A DNA stretch of 64,000 nucleotides from Rhynochetos jubatus (lineage: Eukaryota > Chordata > Aves > Eurypygiformes > Rhynochetidae): NCBI GenBank assembly GCA_027574665.1, contig CM050690.1, positions 73,203,433 to 73,267,432 on the forward strand, in the 5' to 3' direction. A program made the translations under genes and the position numbers. Below are positions 45,690 to 59,200 of this stretch, in pieces. How positions within the stretch are numbered: the stretch's first letter is position 1; each line of letters begins with the position of its first letter. The notes below the pieces were generated by a model. It made no database searches, had not been told where the DNA came from, and saw nothing but the letters and a program-made list of their open reading frames with translations.

Positions 45690-46340
45690 CAACCCGTGTG
45701 GGCTTGGCTGTCATGGCAGGCACAATGGAGAGCTGTGCGACGGCATTGTCGGGGCGAAGCACGGCTCGCCTCTGCACAACCGGCCCCCGACATGACAACT
45801 GCTATTTCATAGCTACAATGGACAAACGCGCATTCTGCGCAGCGACGCCAGCCTCCTCGCTCGCCTCCATCCGCTACGATCGCAGCAGCTCCAAAGCAAC
45901 GCAGCCTCTGTAGAGACAAAGGCATCCTAAAATCTTTAAGCTTCGCCGGGTAGCTGGCATCCTCTACAAAAACAAACCGGCCACTTTGCAGGACAACGAA
46001 CAGCCTGAAAACTATCAGTACGACTAACGCCCACCCCGACCATTTCTCCATCTCACCTTTCCACAGATCCTCCGTTCCCTGTCTCCTCTCACCGAACACG
46101 CTCTGCTCCCGCACTGCTGAGCGCTCGGATTCCAGCAGGCTCCGTGCCCTCTCACCAGGATGCTGTGGAAAACACAAAGCCAATTTTTTTTTACATTTTT
46201 TTTTCCACAGCTGCATCCCTGGCAATGCAGAGGGTCTGCGCAATCACATCTCCAGTGCTCCTGCTGCTGCTATGACGTTGCTGCGTGCGAAGGAGCTAGC
46301 ATGCCCACAGCACCGCCGCTCCGGCTTGCAACCAGTCCCT
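45690..46340. promoter_or_regulatory. CpG-rich patch, candidate promoter
   Basis: CpG dinucleotides are frequent here (for example GCGACGGCATTGTCGGGGCG and CGCATTCTGCGCAGCGACG), in contrast to CpG-poor surroundings. A TATGACGTTG element (TGACG, CREB/ATF-like) lies near 46273. A minus-strand donor with good consensus, GGAAAG followed by GTGAGA, is at 46057/46056. It could be the promoter and first exon of RUSC2, whose upstream exon is missing, or of an unrelated transcript. Inference only. Confidence 0.4.
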
Positions 46341-49300
46341 GCGGGACCTCAGGAAAGGCAAGGGATGGGAGGGAGCGGAGAAGGAGAGGAGGGGAGATAA
46401 GTCGAGCTGGAAGATGGAGGATTGATGCTTACAGAAATTGGGGAAATCAGAAGGTAGCATAAGGAGAAATATAAAGAATAAAGCTTATGCCATAAAACAG
46501 AGCTGCAGCATCTTATTCTGTGCTGAGCTTAGGTTTCAGATGCTGCGTGGCTGCAAGCTGCCTCTTCTCCTGGCTTTCCAAAGGAAAGCAAAAGGAACAG
46601 GAGTGCTATATTCCTACCGCTGATAATGGCAGCCAGAGCCCTTGGAGATAAAATGCTAGTCTGCAAAGCAACACACAGGATGAGGAGGAGGATGGGAGGA
46701 CTTATTACCGAGAGATCAGCAAGACTACAAGAAGCTACTTGAAGCTTCTTTCACATTTCCATAGTGCTTTGTCCTAATGAGCCTCTCCAATAGTACCTAC
46801 ACAGCATCCCTGAAACAGAGCCACCCCCGGAGCAAGATGCAACCACCAGCACTCCCCCCGGTGCCGAATATGCCTGGCAGGGACAGGATGGCTGCAGTCC
46901 CTGCTGTCACAGGGGATCTCAAATCAAATCCCAGCGACTATTAACTGCAGCTTGTGATTAAAGTGCTGCCCATAACCTGGGCTAAATCCCAGGATCTCTT
47001 CAAAGCAATCCACAGCAGATCTTCCCTCCTGAAACAAAGGATCAGTGCCTGCAAAAGCCCAGGGGGCTATCCTGGGGCCATGTGGAAGGATTTTTCCATC
47101 ATCTCCTTTCACCAGAGGCAGCTGCAACCTGCTCCATGGGCAAGTCAGTGCGGTTCCTACACAGGGCACAGGTAGCTTTGCCAAGGGACACATGAGGCTA
47201 CTTTCGGTTTTCTAGCACAGTCTGGGCAAGACCACACACACCAGAAACTCAGCTGTGCTCCAGGCTATGCCAAGTGTGATGTTTCTAGTGCTGGAGCAGC
47301 TGCCCTGAGACAACCATCCTGAAGGAACCAGGACTTTGACATCTAGCCCTTCTCTTACAGCCACTGCCCTGCACTGAACTAAGCAGAGCTCATAAAATAG
47401 GCATCCACATTGGAAAAAGCAACAGCTGAGAGCCCAAACCAAACCCCATCTCCTAAACGGCTCCATGGGCAGTGGGCAAGCCAGAAAAGAGGTAAAAATG
47501 TCACAAAAATGTTCAAAGAAATGAAGAACCATCACATGCCTGAGTACTTTTTGCTTTATGCCATGATGCACCCAAAGCAGCAATCAAATAAAACGAATAC
47601 AACAGCGCAGGCAACACAACACTTTGCAGAAGCTTCTGCCTCTGGAGGGGTCAACATAGAAAGCTACACCAGAACCATGTTTGACTCATTACTGGAAGTG
47701 GCTGCCAATTGTCTCTGATCCCAGACCATTTAAAAACCTTTAAAACATCTCTTCAGGTAACATTCAAATCAGGTTTCTGGCTGAAAATGCAGTGGCTGGT
47801 GGGTGGCTCCCACCAAGGGCTCCAGAGGCAGGAGTCCAGGACTAGCCCCAGTGCAGAGAGACCCTTCCAGCATGAAAAGAGAAAGGCCCTTAGGCTGAGT
47901 GTGGGCAATGCACTGGAGACAGCATCACAGACGTGGCTCTGCTACTCACCTCCGAAACACTGGGAACGATCCATCAGCCCGTCCCAGAGCTCAGGCTCCA
48001 CAGGTCCCTCCCGAGAGGCTGATGCCCGTGTCCCCTGTGTGGTACTGCACGCTCCCCAGCCCACTGCTTGCCTTTGCTTGGATGCTCGGAGCCCACACCC
48101 ACGCCCCTGTCCCCTCCAAGCAGCAGGGACAAGCCACAGGGAGGACGCAGGAGCGAGGGATGTACCTCCACGCCTGGCCACTACAGCAAGCAGAAAGCTG
48201 GTCCTGCCAGGCTCTGCTCCACCCGAGCTGCAATAAATGAGAGTATACACTGCACCCCCATTAGTGTGCAGCCCCCGGACCCCGTACGGCCAGTCCCATT
48301 GTACTCTCAGCGTTAATTAAGGCAGGCTCAAACAGCCATCTCTGGCCTGTTCTGCTGGGACAGTCGGGGAGCAGCAGCGAGGAAGAAGACAGAGAGGCTC
48401 AGCTGTGGAGCTCTGTGCAGAACAAGGAACGTTTGTTTCCCAGGAGACTCGTTCCCACAGCAGAGAGGAGAATGGAAACTATTTCAGTGCCCTCCTCAGT
48501 CCTCCATGAGCATTGCCAACGCTGACGCCAGGAGGTATAAATGCTGGCAGGCTGACCGCTCGCCTGCACCCCCGTCCCTGCCACAGAGCCCTGGTGTTAA
48601 CCAGTTCACTGGCAGCAATGCCTGCCTTGTGTGGCAGACACGCACACCAGGGCCCATGGAGTCAGGGACTGTTCTGTTAAAAATCACGCAGAGCAATGCA
48701 GCAGGCAAGAGCCTGCCTGAAATACACTCCTATTTACGTATATGTTCCCAACCTATATATTTGTATCCCCAAACCGTGTTCAGCACATTCCCCTCACCCG
48801 AAGCTCACGTGGCCATGCACCTCTGCAGCATGCGCCCCTTTGCGGCATCTCCCTCCCAGGATCCCTCAACAACAGTGGGTTGTCCCAAAGCTTCAGAGGT
48901 ACTAAGGGATTACAGGCACTAATGAGGCAGAAGAAAGCTCTTTCTTGGGAACTGTCTTCCAGGAGATGACTTCTCTTTGATCACAGAGATGAGCTGGTGC
49001 GAGAAGGGGAGCGTGGCTGACTCCACAGTCGCATGCAAGGCGGCAGCAGGCGTACTGCATACTGCTGACTGCACTCCTTAGAGACGCAAGGTGAGGGAGA
49101 TGGAAGTGCCAGAACATGCCTGCCCCTACAGTGACGGTGCTCCCTGTCCTGCTTGGCCTGGAGATGCAGGGATAGGTGCTTCCCACACAACACAGCACTG
49201 TGGGGTGCAGCCTGGCTGGAGAAGATTGCTTATCAAGCATCCTCAGTCTCGTTACTGACAGGCATCCCAGGTATCAGTCAGGGGTTTTGCCATCTCGCCT

Positions 49301-51039
49301 CCTTCTCCCTTGCTCCAATGGCGTGAGAACTCAATGCACGACAAGCTCTCCCACCTGTGAATTTCAGTAAGGAGGTACATCCCGTTCCCAGTGCTGGGCT
49401 GCAGCAGAGCTCACCGCTTTGGGGGAGTCCTGTGTGCTGCACTCACTGGATGTGAGCTGTGTGCGTACCTGGAGTGTTGCTGAAAAGAACAGGACACACG
49501 TAGATCACCTGGGTGGAAAAACGCCCAACACGTCTGCCTTGGCCTCAGGCTCCATCCTTCACCTGCGTTCACACACCATGCAGGAATTGGCTGCTAAGGT
49601 CAGCATGCCCCCACATACAAGGAGAAAGAAAACTTTCCACTTTTACTGCAATTGTATGGCAAAATCATCCACCAGCAGCCCAAGCCTTCCACCAACTTGC
49701 TACCAATCTGCTCCAGTGATCCGTGAGCTGGAAACAGCTCAGCCCCAGATCACAGACGGCTGCTGGGGCTGCACCTCTGGCACCAAGCATGGGGCAGGAA
49801 TTTAATCACTCTGCACCATCAGGCATGATGCACAACCTTCCCACCCTCTCCACAGCCACACAGCCCCAGGGCTGCCCACTCTTCACTGCAGCTCAGTCAT
49901 AACCCAACACCTCCAAAAGGATGGATGTTTTGATCTGGCCCTCTACCTTCAGCATGTCCATGCCTCTCAAGCAAACAGAAAGTGGTACGAGTAACAAGCA
50001 AGCTCACCACCACAGCTAACAATCTGTGCCTTGCTACCTGCGGGAAACTGTACAAACGTGCCCCAGCTACAGCTTCACCATGACCCATCTGCAGCACAGC
50101 CACAGGAGGGATGGACACCACCGCTCTTTCCCACATGCTGGGCCACTTGGAAACAAGGTGGGAGCCAGGCAGGGTCTTTCCACCTCATTCACTGATTGCT
50201 TATGGCAGAAATCTCAACCCTCAATACATGGCAACCCCATCCACCCCCGCTGAGGCCGTTTCAGGGATTCCAGAGGGATGCCAGTCAGAGCTGAACTAAG
50301 AGCACTGAACTGCAGAAAGGAGGACCAAAACAGAGAGGCCATCAGGAAAGCAGGAGGTGCCGAAAACTTCTTAAAAACCCTCAGAAAGCAAGCCCAAAAT
50401 TATTCCCCCTCCCTGCCAGTTCTGCCTTTCAAGGTCAAACAACATCCCTCCCTCAAACACACAGAGATCAATACTGGCCGATCATTACCAACATGTGTTT
50501 GACAACTTTTCTATCTGACAGGAACAAATACAGGAGGTTTGGCATGAGGGGTCAGAATCAAATAAGATTGAGAAAAGCACACATTAGCCTTGTGCTTTTC
50601 CTAACATTTCCCCAGGGGTTACTAAATGATGCCCCCAGTGAGCCCGCCTTCCAAGCAGATCTGAGGACAGGCTCTGTGAGGTTATACCAGTCGCAGACAA
50701 GTTCGTCAACAGCAGGATTCACCAGCCTCCCCCCACCCCCCCCTCCCCCCTTCAATGATCCTGCCCCAGCAAGCTCTGCCCATTGCCCCCGGCAACAGTA
50801 CTGATTTCTTCACAGCTAGTAACCCTAGGCAGGAGTCATGCCTCCAAATAAGAAAATGGATTGAGAAGATAAAGTTGTTGCCGTTTTTTCAAAAAATTTG
50901 GACATTTCTTGTTGCTTGCTAACTGTTTTCTAACCAAATTAATTCCCCAAATTAATTCTTCTGATGTTTAAGTACATTCTCTAAATTTCCAGCTTATCTT
51001 TATGCATGCACAGCTCACCCCCATTCACTCATGTTCCAA
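46341..51039. other. Non-coding stretch
   Basis: Short ORFs in all frames, none family-like. A C-rich run occurs at 50728-50752. Nothing else seen. Confidence 0.5.
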
Positions 51040-51560
51040 AAATGAGCTTTAACGTCAGCGTTTATCCAGTCTGTTTTTAAAGTTATATCATCTGAGTTCT
51101 TTAATCACTTCACATTAGGTAGGCTCGTCATTTCTTTGATCACACCAGTATCTGTTCTCTGGACCTGACCCAGTTTGCATACAGCCTTCAGAGAGTGACT
51201 AGAAATGCACAGTCTTCCAGCCAAGGTCTCGCCATGCCTCACTACACTAAAATTTCCCCATCTCTGCTACAAATATTTTGTCCAGTGTGTAATGTTGGAT
51301 GACATTTATCTTTTTCATCGCTGCATCATGCTAGCTGCTCACAGTTAACCCACTGACAGACCCTCGGTTTTCCCCTCATCACTCTCACTTTCCCAGTGAG
51401 CTCCCAGTTGGAGCTGAATATTTATTTCTCATGCACACAGCCATGAAATTTTGAACCATCCAATTCCCATGTGCATTAGTCCTTAAGGACATCCAAGCTC
51501 TTCCAGCTGAATAACCCCTAACTGCCTCTGATGATGCTTCCCAGCTTTGTGTCCTTAGGA
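51040..51560 (-). mobile_element. Ancient CR1/L3-like LINE remnant
   Basis: Blocks such as CTGTTCTCTGGACCTGACCC, CCAGCCAAGGTCTCGCC and the following TTTGTCCAGTGTGTAATG resemble the reverse complement or tail regions of old amniote CR1-type LINEs. The match is from memory and diverged. It could also be unrelated AT-rich sequence. Confidence 0.3.
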
Positions 51561-53745
51561 AACATCACTAGCAAAATCTCACTTTTTATTGCTCAGAGCA
51601 TCATTTGACGTGTTGAACAGCTTCCATTTTGAGACTACTCTCCACCAACAACTTCCTTTCAGACCAGCAGTTCCTCTTTCAAAATTCCTTTTCCTTTCCT
51701 CCAGCCTGTTTGCTGCTCCTTACTTCTCAGCAAAGGGTATTATGGGTGGAAGAACTCCACTTGGATTCAAGGGGAGGCTGGACAAGCACTTCAGAAATCA
51801 GTTTCTAGTTACTAAACAGATAAAATGTAATAGACGTAACAGATCCACTGAGGAAAAAAAAAGGGTATCTGCTTGGCCTCCTCCCACTCTTCCCTAGCTG
51901 ACCATCTACAGTCACTTTTGAAAAAGTAATACTGCGCTGGGTGGATCCTTCATCCCAATCACAATAGCGATTTCCACCTTCCTGTATTAAGGTCGCACCC
52001 TTCCTATTACCAGTGGCTGATGCCTCACTGCCCAGGAGAGGAGGCTTTCACAAGCTCCATAAAAAGTCACAACTCCCAGATAGGGCTAGGGCTGGCAAGG
52101 TGCCCACGGGGCCGAGCTCAGCTCCTCATACCTCCACAATACCGAGATGTCTATGGGAAAAACCAAACCCAGCCCACAGCCAGCTGCCTCTCTCCAGTCC
52201 CTTCCAGCCCAGGATTCCAGTACGTTCACACTCTTTTTCTAGGGAAGTGCTGCTATCAACGTTTTACACACAGGAGACTGGGGCAACAAGGAGATGTGAA
52301 TGACTAGGAGGGCTGTGGGAAAGGGAGAACCGATCCTGCAACGCCAGTGTCCACCTTTTAGCCCGAGTAACTTGGCACTGCCCAAGCTAGAGCACAAAGA
52401 AGTAGCCAAAGAGAGGGAAATCAGGGCAGAAACAACAGAACAGCACCTGAATCATGCCTAAAGTCTCAGCTTCAATCTGATAAACAAAGCTTATAATACT
52501 GTACAGAAAACATTGAATTAAAGCAAAGCCTGGACATAACTGACCCAGTCTGGGATTTCAGAGTGTCTGATGCAGGATCTCAGCTCTAAGAGCAACCCTT
52601 CCTCAAGGGTTCTTGCTTCTTCAAGCACAACCTCAAATATTGATGACATGCTGAGTGGGATAATAAACTCTTCCACCAATCAAACCTTGGCAAAAGGAGC
52701 AGAAATGGTATGATGCCTTCTAATCTGGCAACCCATTGCTCTGAGCAGCCCATGGTAACAGTGGACATTAACCTGTTATTAGTTTTCAAAATGGGGTCAA
52801 TGCTGCCTCTCCAGCACAATTTACCAAAACCACTGGTTTCACCACAACTTCGTAATTCCCAACCGCCATGAGGGAAGCCTTAACTTGACATTACATACAG
52901 TAGTGGAGCTGGTGAATTTGGCAGCTGCAGTTCTGGTGTATTCACCAGTTTGTACTCTGACCTCAGATAAAAACTTAGATATTTCCAACCAAGCAGCTGA
53001 AAAGCTGCAGGGCTGAGCTGAATCCACAGCCCTGAAATGGTTCAGTGTCTACAAAGTACAGGCACAGATCGCTGCGTACACTGCATGCATTGGTCAAGGA
53101 AGGTGACTGCTTATGGTTCCCATGATGTACATCAAAATGACATTCCGTTCCCACTCCAGGGGCATCGCCTCGCTGACCCAAAGTGAGGGTGACTGCACTG
53201 CCAATGAGCCTCAGCTCACAGAGACTGCAATGGAAATGCAAATGGATGTAGCAGGAGGAGAAGAAAAACGTCACTGTTGGACACATGAGAGGCCACATCC
53301 CAGAATGGAAAAAGCCTCCTGCCCTCCTGCTTCAGTACTGAGTCATAAATATTCCAGTTTTCCAAGGCAACAGTGAGTATGAAAACTGCTCTGGGTTTCA
53401 CACAGAAAGCCCACACTCACCTCTTTCTGCGCATGCAGAAGCACTTCCTGACATCACTGCTCACAGCGACAGCAGAACTCAAGCAGCGGGATCCGTCAAC
53501 GCACCACAAAGCGAGTTCCCAGCAGACCTCCCTGTTCTCAAACACTCCCTCCTTTGCAACAAAGCCCAGGGAGCACATAACCAGCAGCTTATTTGAGACA
53601 TATGATACAAATTATGATGGTTTATACTGCCTTTTTTCCCCAAGTCCCTCCATTTACCACCCAAACTGGACACGTGGTGCTGCTCTGCAGCGTTACCTGC
53701 CCCAGCTGGCTATGTTTCAGTGGCACATAAAGCAATGCCATACAA

Positions 53746-53997
53746 TAGAATCTGTTAGGTTGGAAAGGACCTTTAATATCATCAAGTCCAACCATCAATC
53801 TAACACTGCCAAGTTCACCACTAAACCATGTCCCTAAGCACCTCGTACACACATCTTTAAATACTTCCAGGGATGATGACTCAACCACTTTCCTGGGCAG
53901 CCCCTTCTAATGCTGCACAACCCTTTTGGTGAAGAAATTTTTCCTAATATCCATTCTAAACCTTCCCTGGTGCAACTTGAAGCCATTTCTTAATCAT
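53746..53997 (-). mobile_element. CR1-family 3' end fragment (older subfamily)
   Basis: Reverse-oriented text AATAGAATCTGTTAGGTTGG, CATCAAGTCCAACCATCAAT, ACTAAACCATGTCCCTAAGC and GGTGAAGAAATTTTTCC is a CR1 subfamily distinct from the CCATGGGCAGGG type. About 250 bp. Confidence 0.9.
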
Positions 53998-54629
53998 GTC
54001 TAGACAGCTTGTGCTTTTGCAAAGCACTCTGTGATACAAAGAGGCTGTTGAAGGTACACCCAAAACCAACCTGCTACCAGTGATGCTGAAACACAGTACT
54101 GGCAGGCATGGAACTCCAGTGCCACCCAAGAGACTGCTCCTGAGCACCCACATCCCAGTAGGCTCCTAGAAGAGCTGCAATGGGGAGAGGAAACGGGACC
54201 ACTGAAAAGTTCTGCTAAAAATGCAGGTTTGTTAACAAACCCCGCAGACCTCACCCTCCTCCTGTGCATGTAACCTGCTGGCTCTCAGATGGAGCGGCTG
54301 TTTTTCACTCCTCATCTGTACTGTCTGCAGTAGACACTGCTAGCTGAAACGGTAAGGTCTACACGTAAACAGCAAAATGACATAAATTATAATCCTTACC
54401 ACGACGCCTGACGCAGCACAGATTGTGCATCCCCACCCATAATCATCATGCATGACCTGCTCATTCAGAAGGGATCTGTGGTTACTGTCGATCACAGGCT
54501 GGACTTGAGTAACACTGGCACTGTGCTTTGAAGCAGCTAAAGAGGACGCAGAGCTGTACGAATAGGCATGTCATACGCAAGACGTGGAGTAATTCTTCCT
54601 CTCTGCCCAGCATTGGCACGTGCCTCATG

Positions 54630-56266
54630 GACACTTGCCATGCAAAGGCAGGGACTGGAAGAATGAAGAGCCACCCACTGCAGGAGAAGATCAGGTTTGA
54701 GGCCACTTAAGGAACCTGAAGGTTCACAAGTCCAAGGGAGCTGATGAGATACATCCACTGGTCCTGAGGGAACCAGCGGATGAGGTTGTAAAACCTCTGT
54801 CCGTCATATTAGAGAAGATGTGGCAGTCTGGTGAAGTTCCCACTGACTGGAAAAGGGGAAACATAACCCCCGTCTTTAAAATGGCAAAAAAGGAGGACCC
54901 AAGGAACTACAGACCAGTCAGGGTCACCTCTGTGCCTGGCAAGATCACGGAGCAGATCCTACTGGAAATCATGCTAAGGCGCATGGAGAATGAGGAGGTG
55001 ATTGGTGACAGCCAACATGGCTTCACCAAGGGCAGATCCTGCCTGACAAATTTGGTGGCCTTCTATGATGGGGTCACGACCTTGGTGGATAAAGGAAGGT
55101 CAACCAATGTAATCTACCTGGATTTGTGCAAAGCATTTGACACCATCCCACAGGACATCCTTGACTCTAAATTGAAGAGACATGGATTTAACAGATGAAC
55201 CCCTCATTGGATAAGGAAACGGCTGGATGGTTGCACTCAGAGAGTTGTGGTTAATGGCTTGATGATTGGCTGGAGACCAGAGATGAGTGGTGTTCCGCAG
55301 GGGTCAGAGCTGGGACCGGTACTGTTCAACATTTTGTCAGTGACATGGACTTTGGGATCGAGTGCACCCTCAGCAGGTTTGCCCATGACACCAAGCTGTG
55401 TGGTGCGGTCGACACGCTGGAGGGAAGGGATGCCATCCAGAGGGACCTGGACAGGCTGGAGAGCTGGGCCTGTGCCAACCTCAGGGAGTTCAACAAGGCC
55501 AAGGGCAAGGTCCTGCACCTGGGTCGGGGCAATCCCAAGCACAAGGACAGGCTGGGTGGAGAATGGATGGAGAGCAGCTCTGAGGAGAAGGACTTGGGGG
55601 TACTGGGGGATGAGAAGCTGGACATGAGCCGGCTGTGTGCACTGGCAGCCCAGAAAGCCAACCGTATCCTGGGCTGTATCCAGAGCAGAGTGGCCAGCAG
55701 GGTGAGGGAGGGGATTCTCCCCCTCTACTCTGCTCTCGTGACACCCCACCTGCAGTTCTGCATCCAGCTCTGGGGCCCCCAACATCAGAAGGACATGGAC
55801 TGGTTGGAGCGAGTCCAGAGGAGGCCACGAAGATGCTCTGAGGGCTGGAGAACCTCTGCTGTGGGGACAGGCTGGGAGAGTTGGGGGTGTTCAGCCTGGA
55901 GAAGAGAAGGCTCCAGGGAGACCTTACAGCACCATCCAGTGCCTGAACGGGCTACAAGAAAGCTGGGAGGGGCTTTCTACAAGGTCCTGTAGTGACAGAA
56001 CAAGGGGTAACAGGTTTAAACTGAAAGTGAGGAGGTTTAGATTGGATAACAGGAAGAAATTCTTCCTGGGGAGAGTGGTGAGGCACTGGCACAGGTTTCC
56101 CAGAGAAGCTGTGGATGCCCCATCCCTGGAAGTGTTCAAGGCCAGACTGGACGAGGCTTGGAGCAACCTGGTCTAGTGGAGGGTGTCCCTGCCCATGGCA
56201 GAGGGGCTGGAACTGGATGGTCTTCAAGGTCCCTTCCAACCCAAACCGTTCTGTGATTCTATGACA
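54630..56266 (+). mobile_element. CR1 LINE, about 1.64 kb
   Basis: Plus-strand copy with RT blocks [47 protein letters not shown] and then, after frame changes, [11 protein letters not shown] and [18 protein letters not shown], ending TTCTGTGATTCTATGA. Several frame shifts are present. The FAHD residue change is the same as in the copy at 4.1 kb. It lies about 630 bp from the opposite-strand CR1 at 53.75 kb. Confidence 0.94.
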
Positions 56267-59200
56267 TGTCCTATATGGACAAACTGGTGCGGGTTCAAAA
56301 AGAGCAAGTAAAACCAGAAAGGAGCAAATTGCAAAGCAAGTGGGTTAGTTCTCTCTGAAAATCTAGGGGGTACATTAAAGCAATTCTGGAATACATGTAT
56401 GCTGCTGCCAAGAACAAATGAATAAGCTGTTCTCCATATCCTCAACAGGAATAGCCTTCCAGAGGGGCATCCAGGGAAGTTTAGGTTAGACATCAGGTAT
56501 AACTGATAAAACCAGCCATTCATTATTCCACCAAAAAAGCACAGCAGTAAGAAAGTAAGACTGGTTTTCTTAGTATTTTGCATGGTCTTCCTCAGAAGCA
56601 TTTTGCTTTACTCATTTAGAGACATGCATTACTGTTAATTTTCACAGGCCCATAGTGTCAGAAATAGGAAACAATTTATTTTTCTGGCTTTGCCAACAAA
56701 GACATACCCATGCTAGGGTCTTGGTTAATCCAGTGTGCCTTGGCATCAGGAAGCAACAACAGAGGGAAGGGACTGGACTGCTAGGATGCAGGATGCAGCA
56801 GATAATGTCGTAATCACTGGGGGCTTCCAGACAGACAAAATGAAGAAACACAAGGAATGGTATAGCCTGAATCCATTATGGCTAGATCAGGGTGGTGTTA
56901 TTATATGGCTTCTGGATGTCTTATTCTCATATGATTTCTGTTTGACTCAGAGGAGAAGGAAGCTTCTACTGCAGGGTTAAAAGCTGAAAGCTGTTTATTC
57001 TGTGACGGAGAACACCTTGAGAAACAGAAACACACTCCTGGAAAGACAGAGCACAGCCTGAGGGTGGAAGAGCATCCCATGCCAGCTGATCTGGTAGCTA
57101 ATCCACCTGGCTGTTAAAACATACTCCAAGGGTTTATTTTTTTTCCCACTAAATGGAATATGCTTAGCACCAGCTTTCAGCCAGTAGATTCATCCTCCTT
57201 CCATCCACCACAGTGAAGAGACTTTTTCTCATGAATTCAGTCTTGCTGAAGATGAACCTTGACCACAGCTGAGAACCCTCCTACCCTTCTCTTTGGTTAC
57301 CCCTTCCCATCTAGTACAGCAGGCTGTCCTGGATTGTCAGTCAGCCATACTCCAAGTCACGTCAGCCCCTGACCCTTTTGGCTGTATGTGCTTACTGGTG
57401 TGTGCTTAATTGGCACATCTGCAGCACCCAGCTGCCGTGTGGCCAGATGTGCAAGGTTTGCCTCCTCCGAAAGGCATGTTCAGCCAAGAGGCAGCCCTCC
57501 CATGCACAGGCAGGCACACTGCTGAGCTGGACCTGGGAAGTACACACCGGTCCACTGCGAGCCACGATTTTGCTTGGGTTGGAGAAAGACACACGGCAAA
57601 GGAAATGCTGTTGGGATAAAGGGGATCCATGCCTGGGAGGAAATCCTACCATGTCCTTTGAAACAGAAAAGCTGGCAGAGGCAAAGCCCAGGCACCAGCG
57701 ACGAGGCTGGGTGGGAAGGCAAGGCAGGGCACAGGAGACACCTAACAGACATGCCGAGCTCAGACTGCGTAGGACAGGCCTGAAACAGGGCTCAGCCTCA
57801 CGAGAAGCAGATGAAAAAGCTGGGGCACAGTGCACTACGGGGTTCCTGTGGAGACACCTCAGCACTTGAGGAGCTGCTGGAAACCATGGCGTGGGGCTCT
57901 GGCACCACATAGAAGCCTATTGAAAACAGCAAAGAGGTGCTTAAAGACGATGGTCCCACTCACCCCAGACACATTCCAGTCAGGGGAATGAGAGCATACC
58001 AGGGTGGGAAGAGCCCTGAAAGAGCCCTCAGGAGTTCTGTAATGTATAATGATACACAGGGCCTTGACTCAGTCCTAATAATAAGCACCAACAATGACTC
58101 AGAGAGCTCCTTTGTTGGCTGGACATGGGAGAGGAGCAGGAAGGAGCAGAGGAAGCCCCTGATGAAGGACCGATTGCCCACAGCATGTTCCTGGAAAAAA
58201 CAGAAACATGCTTTTCATGTGCGTGACGTATTTCCATTTCCAGACAATTCTGAAGCCTGTGCTTTCAATACACATAAGAAAACACTTCATCCTGTGCGCA
58301 AACCCAGCATGTCCCTCGCAACACACAGCAAGGAACAGAGAAGACCAGCTAAATGGTGGGGAGGAGGGCTCGCAAGGGCTGAGCACGCGAGACACAACAG
58401 TCCAAGCCAGAAGATGAGCGACTGCCCTGCTCTTAGTGCAATGGCAGGAGCAAGCTCTGTCAGGATATTCCAACAGGACCCACACTCCATCCTGGGGAAC
58501 ATCCTCCAGAATTACTAATCCCATATCAGAGGAGCTGAAGCATGGAGTGCCAACCGGCGCTTGCGACCTTTTCAGTAATTTTTGCATGCCTACTGCTTTC
58601 ACAACAGCTTTCTGTATCAGCTTAAAATAAACCCAGACCTTCTGAAAGTAAAGTACTCAGACTGCAGAAGCATCTGGCCCTTCCTCTGCGCAGCCACAAT
58701 CTAGCACAGATGTATCCGGGGATGCAAACGTGGAGGCCAAGGAGCTGTAGAGGGGGATTAACGCCGTAGTCCTGAACCCCAGCATCTGAAAGATAGGTGT
58801 GGCATCCCCTGCCCCATGACACTGCTGCTTTCAACTCAAAGTAAACAGGTAAGCCCAAGCACTGCCCCCAGGTTTGGAGCCAGGAGACATCTCAGCTCTT
58901 TTCCCCTTCTGTGTGCAAGGCTCCATGTATTAAGCCGTGTAACAGCACTGGGAAATCTACTCTCACGGGGGTAACCTCCTACATCCCATATTAGACCAGG
59001 CAAGAGTAGAGCCACATCACCTATCTGCAAGAGGGAGCATCTGTGCCTTCAGAAGGCGTTTCTTTGAGCACGAGCCCTCCAGAAGCACTTCTGTGAGCTC
59101 TAGGCTCCATACACTAGACACGACTCCGTGGGATCTGCTGTTTTCCAGTGAGGTCTCCTGTTTTCCATTGCACAGCAGGGCTGACGCTGCGGCAGCAGGA

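Noticed and set aside
57378-58518. 163- and 193-codon plus-strand ORFs
   Set aside because: No recognisable domain, mixed low-complexity sequence, and long overlapping ORFs on the other strand. Probably chance.
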